DNA of 64,000 nucleotides from assembly GCA_007258455.2 (NCBI GenBank), contig VDFB02193867.1, positions 570,815,328 to 570,879,327 on the forward strand, read 5' to 3'. Below the pieces are notes generated by a model that was not told the DNA's origin, ran no database searches, and saw nothing but the letters and a program-made list of their open reading frames with translations. Numbering within the stretch: position 1 is the stretch's first letter; each line of letters starts with the position of its first letter. The DNA is from Sequoia sempervirens (taxonomy: Eukaryota; Streptophyta; Pinopsida; Cupressales; Cupressaceae). Shown piece by piece: positions 49,173-61,390 of this stretch. The position numbers and the translations under genes are program-made.

Positions 49173-50099
49173 ACCTTAGCTTTTTGAGGTTGGTTTTCAG
49201 GATTTTCGGTGTTTTAAGTGAATTTATGGGAATTTTAGGTGAAATGAGCCTTGAGATCCAAAATAATGGGTCTTAGGGGCCTATTAATGATGATTTAAAG
49301 GGTGATTAACGTAAGAGTGCTAAAATAGGTCCAAATTAAGTGTGAAATTGCCTCACTTTCAAGAGCATATAATTTTCTACACTACAATATCTAATTATAA
49401 TAGACATGGGTTGTATAGAGGGAATAAAAGTGAGTGAGGAGCTCGTGGTTAGAGAGAAAAGAGAGTGTGGATGACAAAATATGAATGAGAGGGGTTGAAT
49501 AGATGAGAGAAGATAGGTGTACTACTGAGCAAGAGAAGGTTCAAATTTAATACAAAGAATAGGTGCGGAAAGAATATGAGGTGGAGAAATATGTGAATGT
49601 AGTTTAAGCGAAGACAAGAGTTCATAGAAGAAAAACAAAGCATTGGAAATTGGAAACAATGTTCAATTATGGATTGTAAATGTTGGCCTATGCACCGTGA
49701 AATCAATAAAATCATTTGAATTGTTGCTTGATATTTAAAAATTGAATGTGAATGCAAATTGTATTTGTTGGTATTTGTTACCATGTTTTTTGTTGTCGTT
49801 GGAAAATGTGTCTATTCCAAATTTTGGCTAAGTCATGAGTTGTTGATGTTTCAAGTGAAAAGTATAACTTGGGCAGTGTTTTACAAGGTTACTCTAACTC
49901 CCCCCTCACCTGCCATGAGACCCATCTTGATTGTCTTTAATACACTAGCGATGTTTTGTCTAGTTATGGAAACTCTTGTAATTCTTGCTTTAGTATATCT
50001 CTTGAGTTAAGTCAGTGTGGGTTGTGTTTTGTAAAGTTCATCAAACTCCCCCATTCACCACCTAGAGAAAGAATGATTAACTCGTTGATGTTTATTAAA

Positions 50100-53000
50100 A
50101 AGTGGGAGGCGTTTAACAATGAAGGGTGACCATTAGCGATAATTTGCAAGGTTATATGAACTATCCACTTCACCACCCTTTATTCATTCCTTTTCAAATT
50201 TTTGAAAAGTGGTTGCAAGGAAGTGGTGATGTGAAAGCTGACATGTGCCTACATGACAAGAGGATGTCATTTAATGCCTATCTACTTGTACATTTCCTAC
50301 AAGGAATTAAAAGGAATTTCATGCAAGAAAAAAACATTCTTCAGCTGTGGTATTAACACTAGGAGATGTGATGAGGGAGAGCACACTGGTACATATTTTT
50401 GTCCTTTGAATTCAAGTGTTCTAAGGTATTATTATCTTGTTTATTTCTTTCAAATTACAACCTCCAAGTTTAATTCCCTCTACATTGTAATCTACCTGGT
50501 GAAAGCCCCTTCGAACCCTAGAATTTTAGTCATGACAAGAATTAAGTGTCAAGGTTATTAGTATATCTTAGGTCTAACATATGACATGCTTGAGATAGGA
50601 GACACCAAGCTTGGACAAGTAAATATGAATGAATTTAGGGAATAATTTAATGTACCCAATCCACCACCCATCACACAAAGGTAGTCAATAGTGGATTGGT
50701 GGAAGCAATTGCATTCCTTGTGGTTATCCAATGCCTTGAGTTAATTGTTGAATGTATAAGACATTATGATTCTCAGACTTGAGAAATATGAACTGAAGAC
50801 AATAGGTTGGTGGTTCAAATTCAAAGAACCACCTTTGCCTCATGCTTGAGGATTCTGAAAAAAGAATCTTTCTCAGTCCTGAATTTTACCAATGCTCAGA
50901 TTGAGTTCTCACTCAAAAAGGGGTATTATAGGAATATAATGGAAAAGAATTGGTTGAAGAAACCCATGCAGGGTAAATCTCAATTGCCTCAAAACCTACA
51001 CATGAACCATTTTTTGGATGAGATATCTAACATAGTTCTTTTGTTACACAAATTTCAAGGAAAGGAAGATACTAATGGTTTATAGGAATGGATGTACTTT
51101 TTCATCCAAATAGTGCTCGAAGGAAGCTGGTTCTTTGACTGGGTGACACTCATCAATGAAAAGATACACAGTATGCTTGTTTTCTTCACTGCCAATAAGA
51201 AATTCTATATGTCTTCTTATTTAATTTATGCCATGTTGCAAGCACCAGACCATGTCCAGGCTTGAGGCAAGTGATCTTCCCTGAGACCAGGTACTAATTT
51301 TTGAGTACCTTGATAAGTTACAGTTGAACAAGAGTTTCCTTCATCACAGGAGGATATCCAGTGCTTTTACTATGAGAGTAACCAGCGAGTTACAGGGGAA
51401 AATTGAAATGTGGCTTTCACCCGAAGCCATGCAGTTTGTCAATTTCTATGGTAGCAATTTTATTTAGCTTCAAAAATTTTCATATATAAGAGTTGGTGAT
51501 TTTACTGGTTTCCCTATCAAACTCCCAATGCACTTGGAAGATAAATTTGTAATGATTGAGGTCTACAGATAGTTAGCCGATGTCAACAAAATATGCCAAG
51601 AGTGGAGGAGAGTGATAGTACATTTTCTAGTTGGATTTGGCCCCTTCACTTGTGAATCCATGTCAAATGCTCAAAACATAGAGAAATAAATATCTAGATA
51701 TAGTTTGCATACTTACGATGAATTCTTTCCTTTTGACCTCAAAGACTATGTGAAATACAATTTGAAATGAGGACCTGGTTTCTTCCATCTACAAACTTTG
51801 GAGGATTATTGGGTTGACTGCTTTGACGAATTTGAGGTGAGGAGAAGAAACTGGATGAGATTGTCTTTGAGGAAAATAATCATTTATGATTTGGGTTGGG
51901 ATGTCCAAGGGATTGAGGATGATGAATCTGACCTAGTAGACCCAATTTGTACTAAATTGATAGCAAACTGGCCCATCCCTACTATGGATTGGAGCAATAA
52001 GGAAAGAGAAACAATTGAAGCAAGAACTGTAGATATTCTAGAGAGGAATCAAGAGTGGTTCAGTAAGAAGAAAACAAAGAAATTCACCCCCAAACTAGAT
52101 CATAGAATACTCAACCCATGGGAGGCAGTACTTAGCCTTTGGTGGTTATAGGAACTTCTAGAGCCACTTCACTTTTGTTTCCATCAAGAGCCCAAGGTGC
52201 TGATGATGAAGAACCTCCTAATAGGAATATGTTTCAACAAACTTGTGGAGAAGATCTCCTTGAATTACCCCATTTGGACAGAGATAAAGGAGACGAAGGA
52301 GAACGAGGTGACTTCAGTAACATTCATATTAGTTCTTCCTCCTCATCTCATAAGTCATATCCTCTTAGAAAGGAAAGTGAGCCTCCTAAATAAAGGTATA
52401 CTCCACTTTCATCTCAAGGCATATAAGTTAACACTCCTCCGATGAAATGAACACTATTTGACTCCTCCAGCTCCAAGGTGACCAACGTTCTTGTTACCCC
52501 TATTTGGCTAGAAGATAATTTCTCAAAGAAAAGGAAGGAAGTGCAACTAGATCTTCTGAGGAAAGATATGGTGGGCCAATTTCTTCAAAGGACCCAAAGC
52601 CTAAGAAATTGAAGACTATTTCCTGACTAATAGATGATGTTGAATCAAGGAGCCTATTCCTGGAAGTTGCATGTCCCACTGCATAGAAAGAAGTTACGCA
52701 AGTGACTGTGAGTGACTTTGATATTGATAGGATTAATTTGGGACCCCCTACAAGGGATGGAGATGTACACAACTTTTAGGAGTCTGCAATGAGGATCGTT
52801 GAGAGGTCTAAGAAAGAAAAAGAGAGTAAAGAAGAGTTAAAGAAACAAGTCCAAGTTTTGATCGAATGTTTGAAATTTGTCTTTGATCTTCCTCCTTAAT
52901 TACCAATTTCTCAAGTTGAGTCATCCTCTGAACCCCTATCCCTGATAGGAATGGAAGAAGTAAAATGAAGAGTTGCAAAACTTTTGGAAAGGCTATCAAA

Positions 53001-53700
53001 CAATGGATTAGTGGTTTAATAAGGAAGGGTAATCAGATTATGTTTAAATCCCAAGTAATTGTCTCCAAAGGGAAAATGTGTCAAGGTTTGAGATTGAAGA
53101 TGAGATCGTCGTTGTTGAGAAAGAGGAAAGGATATGGAGTTAGTATGAAAATAAAATTAAAGCAATGATAATCTTTGGAATGGAAAGGCTAGCCGAAGAG
53201 AAAATCATACCCAATGATGTCGATGCCTGTTGCATAATCTAGAATAAGAGTGTAGAATGGAAGTTGCAAGTCACAAGACAAGCCTTACAAAAACTCTAGG
53301 AAATCCTCCCTAAATACAATGCAATTTTAGAAGTTCATAAGAATCTTGTCGCCCTTGGATTGCAACCTAACAGGGGAGGAGATGTAAATGATAAGAACGT
53401 TAAAGTCTTGGGTAATTATTTCTAGAAGATAGTTGATGGGATCTTCAACTCCCAATCTTTCGGCATTGAGCATTTGAGAAGATTGGTGAATTGGACCTCA
53501 TTCTATCCTAGGCAACTAGACTCATGAAGACGTGATCAGAGGATTGAAGTTGTTCGAGATAGCTAGCTAGCATGGAGGTTACAGGTGGGGAACATAACTA
53601 TCCCACAACATAAGGCACTACCACCTATCGCAAAGGCTTTCTAAGCCTTGCCAAAAAGACTCATTGCATCCATGGGATCTGGAAGACAAGCACCACCATC
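50100..53700 (+). pseudogene. Unrecognised repeat-family protein, degenerate
   Basis: The plus strand codes, through many stops and frame changes, a protein of perhaps 1,000 residues I cannot name. The best parts are 50807-51085 (VVQIQRTTFASCLRI, FTNAQIEFSLKKGYYRN, LHMNHFLDEISNIVLLLHKFQGK), 51120-51250 (EGSWFFDWVTLINEK), 51798-52130 (LEDYWVDCFDEFEVRRRNW, a basic C-terminal stretch) and a Ser/Asp-rich region 52139-52393. A charged, coiled-coil-like segment follows at 52790-52880 (VERSKKEKESKEELKKQVQV). No RT, integrase or transposase motif appears. It looks like an accessory or gag-like product of a mobile element, since an LTR-like region and gypsy gag follow. Confidence 0.4.
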
Positions 53701-54354
53701 TTAACTTTTCAGTTTCTTTTATTTCTTGAAATTTTTTATAATTTTAGTTAGTTATGGGAAAGAGGAAGTAGTTACTCATCAACTTATATATATGTTTATT
53801 TTTGGAACAAATACTCTCTAGACATCATTTTTTTGAAAAACTTGATATTATATTTCTTTTGAAAATAATTCTTCTACTACTATTAATTGAAATCACTAGT
53901 TGTCTGTGTACATCTACTTTATGGAGATAGTTTGATATGCTTAAATCTATCTTTGAGTATATCTTGATGTTCATGCTTATTCCTGTGTGTAAGTGTATGC
54001 ATCTATCTTCTAATAGATTTCACTTTTCAGATAATATTGGGATTATATTTCAGTTATCATTACATCTTATATGAACAGGTCTTTGTGCCAGTATCTTTAT
54101 CATCTTTCCTTTGCATCTGATATTGGAAATATTTCTTATATTGGGTTTTTCCTTTCTTTCTTTTGAGTTAAAAGCATACATGTATTTATATAGCTTTAGT
54201 TTAATCCATTGAATATCCTACAAGGGATTTGTACCTTTCAATTCAAAGGATAATCACCTTCCCAAAGAGGTTATTATCTAGAGTTGTTGGAATAGAGGCA
54301 TCTTTCTGGGAAATAATTCTACATTATCTCAAGGTGCCCAATCTGTTAACCAAC

Positions 54355-54380
54355 AAAATTTTTGGAAACTCTGTTGGGGA
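54355..54380 (+). promoter_or_regulatory. Possible gypsy primer-binding region
   Basis: Following a CCAACA terminus (54349-54354) is tttttggaaactctgttggg, the same shape as the LTR/gag junction of many plant gypsy elements. The LTR to its left (about 53.7-54.35 kb) has no clear start. Confidence 0.4.
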
Positions 54381-54401
54381 TCAAATGTGTCAAGATAATA
54401 C

Positions 54402-55195
54402 TTGAGTTTCCTTGTCAGGGTTATACATATTGAATATTTTAAGCCCATCCTAGATTCTCAAATATTTACTAGGGGAGAAAGAAGTAAGGGTATTTTAGAT
54501 TCAATTTTTGAGTCTTTACAAAGGAGTATTTTTTCTTACAGTATCCCTTCTCAAAGGAGGGTTGAGGCTAGAAGTAGACGTACTTCTCCAACTAGGGCAC
54601 CCCCAAACTATTCTACTTCCCAAGCCTTGGTGTTACATGGAACTTTCCTTTTGGTAGTTGTAAATTTCCCTCATCATATGGATAATCAACCACCTATTCC
54701 ATGGGGGGTTGCTATTGTCCCTTTGAGTTTAGGAAACAATCTTCATGACTTACCCAAAGACTCACAAAAAAATACCTAAGAATAGGGGTGATGGGAAGAT
54801 TTCGCCTAAGAAGCATATTGATGAGCTTTCTTTGTAGCTTGCTATGTGCTTAGAGTCCAAGAAGAAGATGTGGCAGTCCATATTTTCACAGAATCTTTGG
54901 TGGATGTTGTAGTGCAATGGTTCTATCAACTACTATGTGGTTCAATTAGTAATTGGGCTAATATGAGGAGTAAATTTGAGGCCAAGTTTAAAAGTGTTGA
55001 TGATGATCTCTCTTTGATAGCCCAGGTTACACAAATGAAGAAGGAGGCAAGCAAACCTATGAGAGAATTTGTTGCTAAATTTAATAGGCTAGTATCTCAG
55101 ATTGATGTTGCTAAGAGACCGCTCGAAGAGATGAAAAAGTGTTTCTTCATCAACACACATCACCCAAATATTGTCCTACTTCTAAAGAGATAATT
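54402..55195 (+). pseudogene. Ty3/gypsy gag fragment
   Basis: Two frames. The first (54402-54779) is a proline/serine-rich N-terminal part. The second (54846-55193) is a retrotransposon gag core: DVAVHIFTESLVDVVVQWFY, ISNWANMRSKFEAKF, LIAQVTQMKKEASKPMREF and VAKFNRLVSQI. Gag forms the virus-like particle. It ends in stops after about 55193 with no protease or RT beyond, so only the 5' end of the element remains. Confidence 0.75.
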
Positions 55196-56080
55196 AGTGT
55201 GGTGTAGGAGCACCTAGGAAACACCAGGCAATGGAGCAGTCTAGATTGAATTTTGTTTGGTTATGTTATTTCGAAAGTCATGTTGACCATCTAGTTAGCA
55301 TTTGAGGTTTATGAATAAGTCATGATCTGTTGTGATTAGTAGAATAACAAATGAAGAGGATGGATAAGTTTAGGAACAAAACTTGCTTAGGTTGCTGACA
55401 TTTGGCAAAAATTGAAAAACACGGTGCATTTTACAACTTTTCCATTTGATGTCTTACATGACCGAACTAAGGAGTCTAACTATTTTGAAAATCTATTTAA
55501 GACATGCCTCGAACTGAATGTAAGGTTGGAAGCATCGGCATTGTAGTGTGACTTTGTGAAGTTGAAGAAAAGACAATTTTTGTGGGCCATTTTTTTGTTT
55601 TTGCTTCAAGAAGAGCTCTAATGGGTTAAATCTGTTACTATTTTGAATGTAGGATGTAGTGTTGTTAGTATATAAGCATTGTGTGTCAATTTTGTGCTTT
55701 CTTCATTCATTTTCATTCGTTGTTTGTAAATATTTTGTTGGCACCCTGTTGCTGGTCTAAACCAGACAGGTTGAAGAGAATGGAGTGCTAGACCACTTTC
55801 CCATTATATAAATTGTACAGCCCTTTGGAAACAATGCCTAGAATCCATGTATGTACATATGGTAGGTCTTAGGGTTAGGGAACAAATAGGAGTTGTTGGA
55901 AAGATCTTGCCCTAGGTGAGCCAGAATGGTGCCTGGTTAGGAAGGCAAGAAGTGCAGAGCATAGAACTTTGTAGGGGTTCAAATTTTTTAATAATTTCCT
56001 TTTGGAAGTGTTAGGTAAGTGTCTTACATAATTGTGGCATGAAGGGGAAGGCTCCATCAGTTCAATTGATGTGAGAACAA
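55196..56080. other. No supported feature
   Basis: Mixed sequence with no coding signal; may be old LTR material. Confidence 0.4.
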
Positions 56081-57010
56081 GTTGACAGTTTGCAATCAGC
56101 CAGACATTGGCTTAAGAACCCTAGGGCACGAGGGATGGGCCCAAACAATAAACAGGTCCAACCCTGACTCAATAAATACGACATCCAAAACCAAATCAAG
56201 GGCCGACCACAAAATTAACAATACCCAATCACAAGAAAACCCCAAATCATCACGCAAGCAAAGGGAAGGGCAATAGATACACACCATGGATCAAAGCGAG
56301 CGAAAATCCGAGCTCAGAAAGTCCACCACGCGACAAACACGTCCCAGTAACGCGATACTGGTAGCAATACTCAAACAATCCTCGCGCAAGCAAACCCAAG
56401 ATCAATTCTCAAAGCTCAATTGAAAGTTCTGAATCGCCAGAGCAGAAAACAAGGAAGCAATGAAGTTGGAATGAATCAGAAAATGCCCTAAATTCGCCCT
56501 TATACCCGTCTGAGCCAAGGTACCTCAGCCATTAATGCGCGATAAGACCCTTCTGACAAGTCCGGAAACCCGAGCCCCAAGTGGAATTTTGGAGAATCTC
56601 AGAATGCGCGGAGACACAAATTTCGCGAAAATACAGAAACCGGGGAAATCAGGAAGATCGGGATTTTGACAGAATCCGGGAAAATCCGACTGGACCGGAA
56701 AATCCCAAAGTCAGGCAAAAACCCGGAGTCGGAGAATCCGGCAAGAGACGGACAAGGAACCAGGGCCGGAAAAATCCGCCAGAGGCGGAAAATCCCGGAT
56801 CTAGGTGAAAACCCGGATTTGGCTCAAAACTCAATTTCAATCAATTGCAACCCCAAGGTAAGGGCAAAGCCAGTAAGACCAACATGTCAAGACCCTAAAA
56901 TGATAAATCCAATAAAATCAAAGGTCAAAGACACCAAAAAAAGAGGGTCCCCACTCCCAGTGGGGCGTGTGTGCAAAGACTGCACAACACACCCTTTGGT
57001 TCTTTGAAAG
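56081..57010. repeat. GC-rich block with degenerate short repeats, likely LTR
   Basis: Much richer in CpG than its surroundings. From 56580 to 56825 variants of a phrase like ccggaaaatcc or cccggagtc recur about every 20 bases. The sequence to the right (caagaccctaaaat, then aaaaaagagggtcccc) has LTR character on the minus strand, but termini were not found. Confidence 0.45.
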
Positions 57011-57395
57011 AAAAATCTACCTATGCCACTGTTACACTACACAGGTAAACCAGATTTTGTATTGTGGAGCTATATTAAGCTACTACTCTCAAGACCAATG
57101 TAACAATGATACAAAAAAAAATTTGAGACTCCAAGAAGACATCAAAATGGCTAGTGTACTAAACAAATTCTTTTTATGTCTTAAGAACGTTGATAACTCT
57201 ACCCAGTTGGCTTCTTTTTTCAAAATCATACAAATTGAACCCTAACATCAATAGACTCTGTATATCAAGCTACCACAATTCAAGTTTCAATGATGAATAT
57301 TTATCATGCATGTTTTAAATGACATTCAAGTTTATGGTGGTTTTGTTGTTTATATGATGTTATGTGATATTCTAATCCTAATTCATGCTTCTAGG

Positions 57396-57396
<1 letters not shown>

Positions 57397-57452
<56 letters not shown>
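57397..57452. repeat. (TA)28 microsatellite
   Basis: Uninterrupted TA dinucleotides for 56 bases. Confidence 0.95.
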
Positions 57453-57455
<3 letters not shown>

Positions 57456-58189
57456 GGTTTTTGTACCAACGAACCCAAAATGAACCGAACCCCCCTCCAA
57501 AAAAATTTGGCCAAACTGACGAATCAAACCCCCAAACCCAAACCTGAACCTCATACAACCTAAAAAACTCTTCCAACATTCTTCATTCTACCTCCACAAA
57601 GTTAATTGACCACCAAATTATGCTGCCACCTGACTTTACCCACTTTTACTCCCTCAAACTTCTCTTTTTCATTCAAAACCCCTATTTTCCCATCTAGGGC
57701 ATCATGCCATAACATAATTTTGACCTCCCCTGTCCTTGCAGAACTTTTGAACACATCAAACTCCACAACCTCACCCTATTTCCAATCTATTCTAACTTAT
57801 TTTCAAGCAATTTCTTCTTTTCACCTCTTCTAGCCTTTCTTTTAAGGGGCCTCAATTCTGAATTTTCAATAGGGGCAACATTAATAATCTCTTCTAATGC
57901 CTTTGTCAATGCTATTTTATTATTCCTACTCCCTATACTACTTACATCATACCCATATCACCGAGACACATCCTGAACAATAGGTGGAATGGCCTAGTTC
58001 AACATATTACACTCAAACCCTTATATGAGCAAGTTCAGACTTGTTTTAGAAATCTACTTCTAAGTTGCTTGGAAATTAATAGAATTCCACAAGAATAGAT
58101 TCTAATCAAAGCTAAAACCATTCTACAAGAATGGATTCTAATCAATTGTCGTGTGTATATTTCTCTTTTTGATTGTTTTACATGCCATC
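57453..58189. other. No supported feature
   Basis: Pyrimidine-leaning, no coding or repeat signal that I could support. Confidence 0.4.
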
Positions 58190-61100
58190 ATAAGAGATCA
58201 AGCTAGTTGAACATAGTTCGAACCAATTCTGTGTGTTTGGGTGCAAAAGAGGACCATGTCTAGCGTAAACATACCTATCGGGATGTGTTGGAGCAATTTT
58301 TTTGGTCACACGAATTACAAAACAACAGTTGCACCACTTTGCAACTTTACAATGTTTGCATTTGACACTTTTTTCATCAAGTGAAAACTAGACACCATAG
58401 AAAAACAACTCTAAGATAACAAAAACTGAGAGAGGTTATTGTAGAGGGGCCCAATGTGATCCTGTAGGCTCAGCCGAAGAGTTTGTAAGCATCACGGTTT
58501 CTGAGTAATAGCTTGTCAAAGATTGCTTCCTTTTTGCACTTTGGACCCTTAGGGGATTGATCTAGTTGAATGTAGCTCAGAGCGATTCCATGTGTTTGGG
58601 TGCAAAAGAGGACCATGTATAGTGTAAACGTACCCATTCAAACGCGTTGGAATAGTCTGTCTGGTCACACAAGTTGCAGAATGAAAGTTGCACCACTTTG
58701 CAACTTTCAACTACTTGCATTTGACAACTTTTTCCTCAATTGAAATTTTGCTACCACGAGAAAATGCCTCCAAGATAGAAAAAATTGAGAGAGGTTATTA
58801 TAGAGGGGCCCAACATGATCCCATAAAATTAAATGAGAAGTTTCTAAGCATCACAGTATCCAAGTAACAACATGTTGAAGTTTGCAGCCATTTTGCACTT
58901 TGGACCCTTAAGGGATAGATCTGGTTGAATGTAGTTTGGAGCGATTCTGTGCATTTGGGTGTGAAAGAGGACCATGCCTAGTGTAAACATACCTATTTGG
59001 ATGCATTGGAATAGTCTATTTGGTCACAAGAGTTGCAGAATGAAAGTTGCACCACTTTGCAACTTTCAACTACTTGCATTTGACAATTTTTTCCCAAGTG
59101 AAAATTCCCCACAATGGGAAAATGCCTCCGAGATAGCAAAAAATGAGAGAAATTATTGTAGAGGGGCCAACACGATCCCATAGGATTAGACGAGAAGTTT
59201 CTAAGCATCACAGTATTTGAGTAACAACATGCTGAAGTTTGCAGCCATTTTGCACTTTGGACCCTTAAGGGATCGATCCAGTTGAACGTAGCTCAGAACG
59301 ATTATGTGTGTTTAGGTGTGAAAGAGGAATTTTTCTAGCATAAACATACCTATTCGGACTTGTTGGTATAGTTTGTTTGGTCACACAAGCTGTAGAATGA
59401 AAGTTGCACCACTTTGCAACTTTCAACTACTTGCATTTGACAACTTTTTCCCTAAGTGAAAACTTGCCACCACGAGAAAATGTCTCCAAGATATTGAAAA
59501 ATGATAGAGGTTATTGTAGAGGGGCCAAATGTGATCCCATAGGATTAGACAAGAAGTTTCTAATTATCGCGGTATCCGAGTAACAACATGCTGAAACTTG
59601 CAGCCATTTTGCACTTTGGACCCTTAAGGGATTGATCCAGTTGAACATAGCTCAGAGCGATTCCGCATGTTTGGGTACAAAAGAGGACCATTCCTAGTGT
59701 AAAAATACATATTCAAACATGTTGGAATAGTTTGTTTGGTCACACGAGTTGCAGAATGAAAGTTGCACCACTTTGCAACTTTCGACTACTTACATTTGAC
59801 AACTTTTTCTCCAAGTGAAAATTTGCCACCATAAAAAAATGCCTTCGAGATAGTGAAAATTGAGAAAGATTATTGTACAAGGGCCCAACTTAATCCCATA
59901 GGATAAGACAAGAAGTTTTTAAGCATCACGGTATCTGAGTAACATCATGTTGAAGTTTGCAGTCATTTTGCACTTTGGACCCTTAAGGGATCGATCTAGT
60001 GAACATAACTCAGAGTGATTCCACATGTATCGGTGTGAAAGAGGACCATTCCTAGCATAAACATACATATTTAGATGCATTGGAATAGTTTGTTTGGTCA
60101 CATGAGCTATAGAATGAAAGTTGCACCACTTTGCAACTTTCAACTACTTGCATTTGAAAACTTTTTTCCCAAGTGAAAATTCCTCTGAGATAATAAAAAC
60201 CAAGAGAGGTTATTGTAGAGGGGCCCAATGCAATCACATAGGATTATATGAGAATTTTTTAAGCATCACGATATTTGAGTAACAACATGCTGAAGTTTGC
60301 AACCATTTTGCACTTTGGACCCTTAAGGGATCGATCCGGTTTAACGTAGGTTGGAGCGATTTTGCATGTTTGGGTGCGAAAGAGGACCATGCCTAATGTA
60401 AAAATACCTATTCAGATGTGTTGGAATAGTCTGTTTTGTCACACGAGTTGCAGAATGAAAGTTGCACCACTTTGCAAGTTTGCACTGCTTGCATTTGACA
60501 CTTTTCCATCAAGTGAAAATTGGACACCATGGGAAAACCACTATGAGATAACAAAAAATGAGAGGTGATTGTAGAGGGGCCCAACATAATCTCATAGGAT
60601 TAGATGAGAATTTTCTAAGCATCATGGGATCCGAGTAACAACATGATGAAGTTTGTAGCCATTTTGCACTTTGGACCATTAAGGGATCGATTTGGTTGAA
60701 CGTAGCTCAGAGCGATTTTGCATGTTCGGGTGTGAAAGAGGACCATGCCTAGCATAAAAATACATATTTAGATGTTTTGGAATAGTTTGTTTGGTCACAC
60801 AAGTTGCAAAATAAAATTTTCACAACGTTACAACTTTGCACTGCTTGCATTTGACACTTTTCCATCAAGTAAAAACTAGACACCACAGGAAAACCACTTT
60901 GAGATAACAAAAATTGAGAGATGTTATTGTAGAGGGACCCAATGTGATCTCATAGGATCAGACAATAAGTTTCTAAGCATCACAATATTCGAGTAACATG
61001 CCAAATTTTATAGCCATTTTGCACTTTGGACCTGTAAGGGATCAATCTGGTTGAACATAGCTCAGAGCGATTCCGCATGTTTGGGTGTGAAAGAGGACTA

Positions 61101-61390
61101 TTCCTAGCATAAAAATACCTATTTAGATGCATTGGAATAGTTTGTTTGCTCACACGAGTTTTAGAACGAAATTTGCACCACTTTGCAACTTTCCACTACT
61201 TGCATTTGACACTTTTTCCATCAAGTGAAAATTAGACATAACAGGAAAACCACTTTGAGATAACTAAAACTAAGAGAGGTTATTATAGAGGGGCTCAACA
61301 TGATCTTGTAGGTTCAAACAAAGATTTCATAAGTGCCATGGTTTCCGAGTAATACCCCATCAAAGATTGCTACCATTTTGCACTTTGGGA
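58190..61390. repeat. Satellite array, nine units of about 357 bp
   Basis: The phrase ttttgcactttgga recurs at 58532, 58891, 59248, 59607, 59966, 60306, 60662 and 61017, and as ttttgcactttggg at 61376: spacings 359, 357, 359, 359, 340, 356, 355, 359. Each unit also carries gttgaacgtagctcagagcg, aaagaggaccatgcctag and, in all but the most diverged copies, gaaagttgcaccactttgca followed by actttc. Open frames inside are incidental. No internal RNA-gene or LTR signal was seen. Confidence 0.95.

Larger units (their letters stand above)
48645..50100. other. Intergenic DNA resuming the Copia-C target
   Basis: Continues the repeat interrupted by Copia-C, with two further palindromic motifs at 49098-49131 and 49138-49172. 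No gene seen. Confidence 0.5.

Noticed and set aside
54846..55193. Host gene for a novel protein
   Set aside because: The sequence matches the retrotransposon gag core pattern and follows a gypsy-like LTR/gag junction.
58190..61390. CRISPR-like array
   Set aside because: The repeating unit is about 357 bp with no distinct short repeat plus unique spacer; it is a plant satellite.
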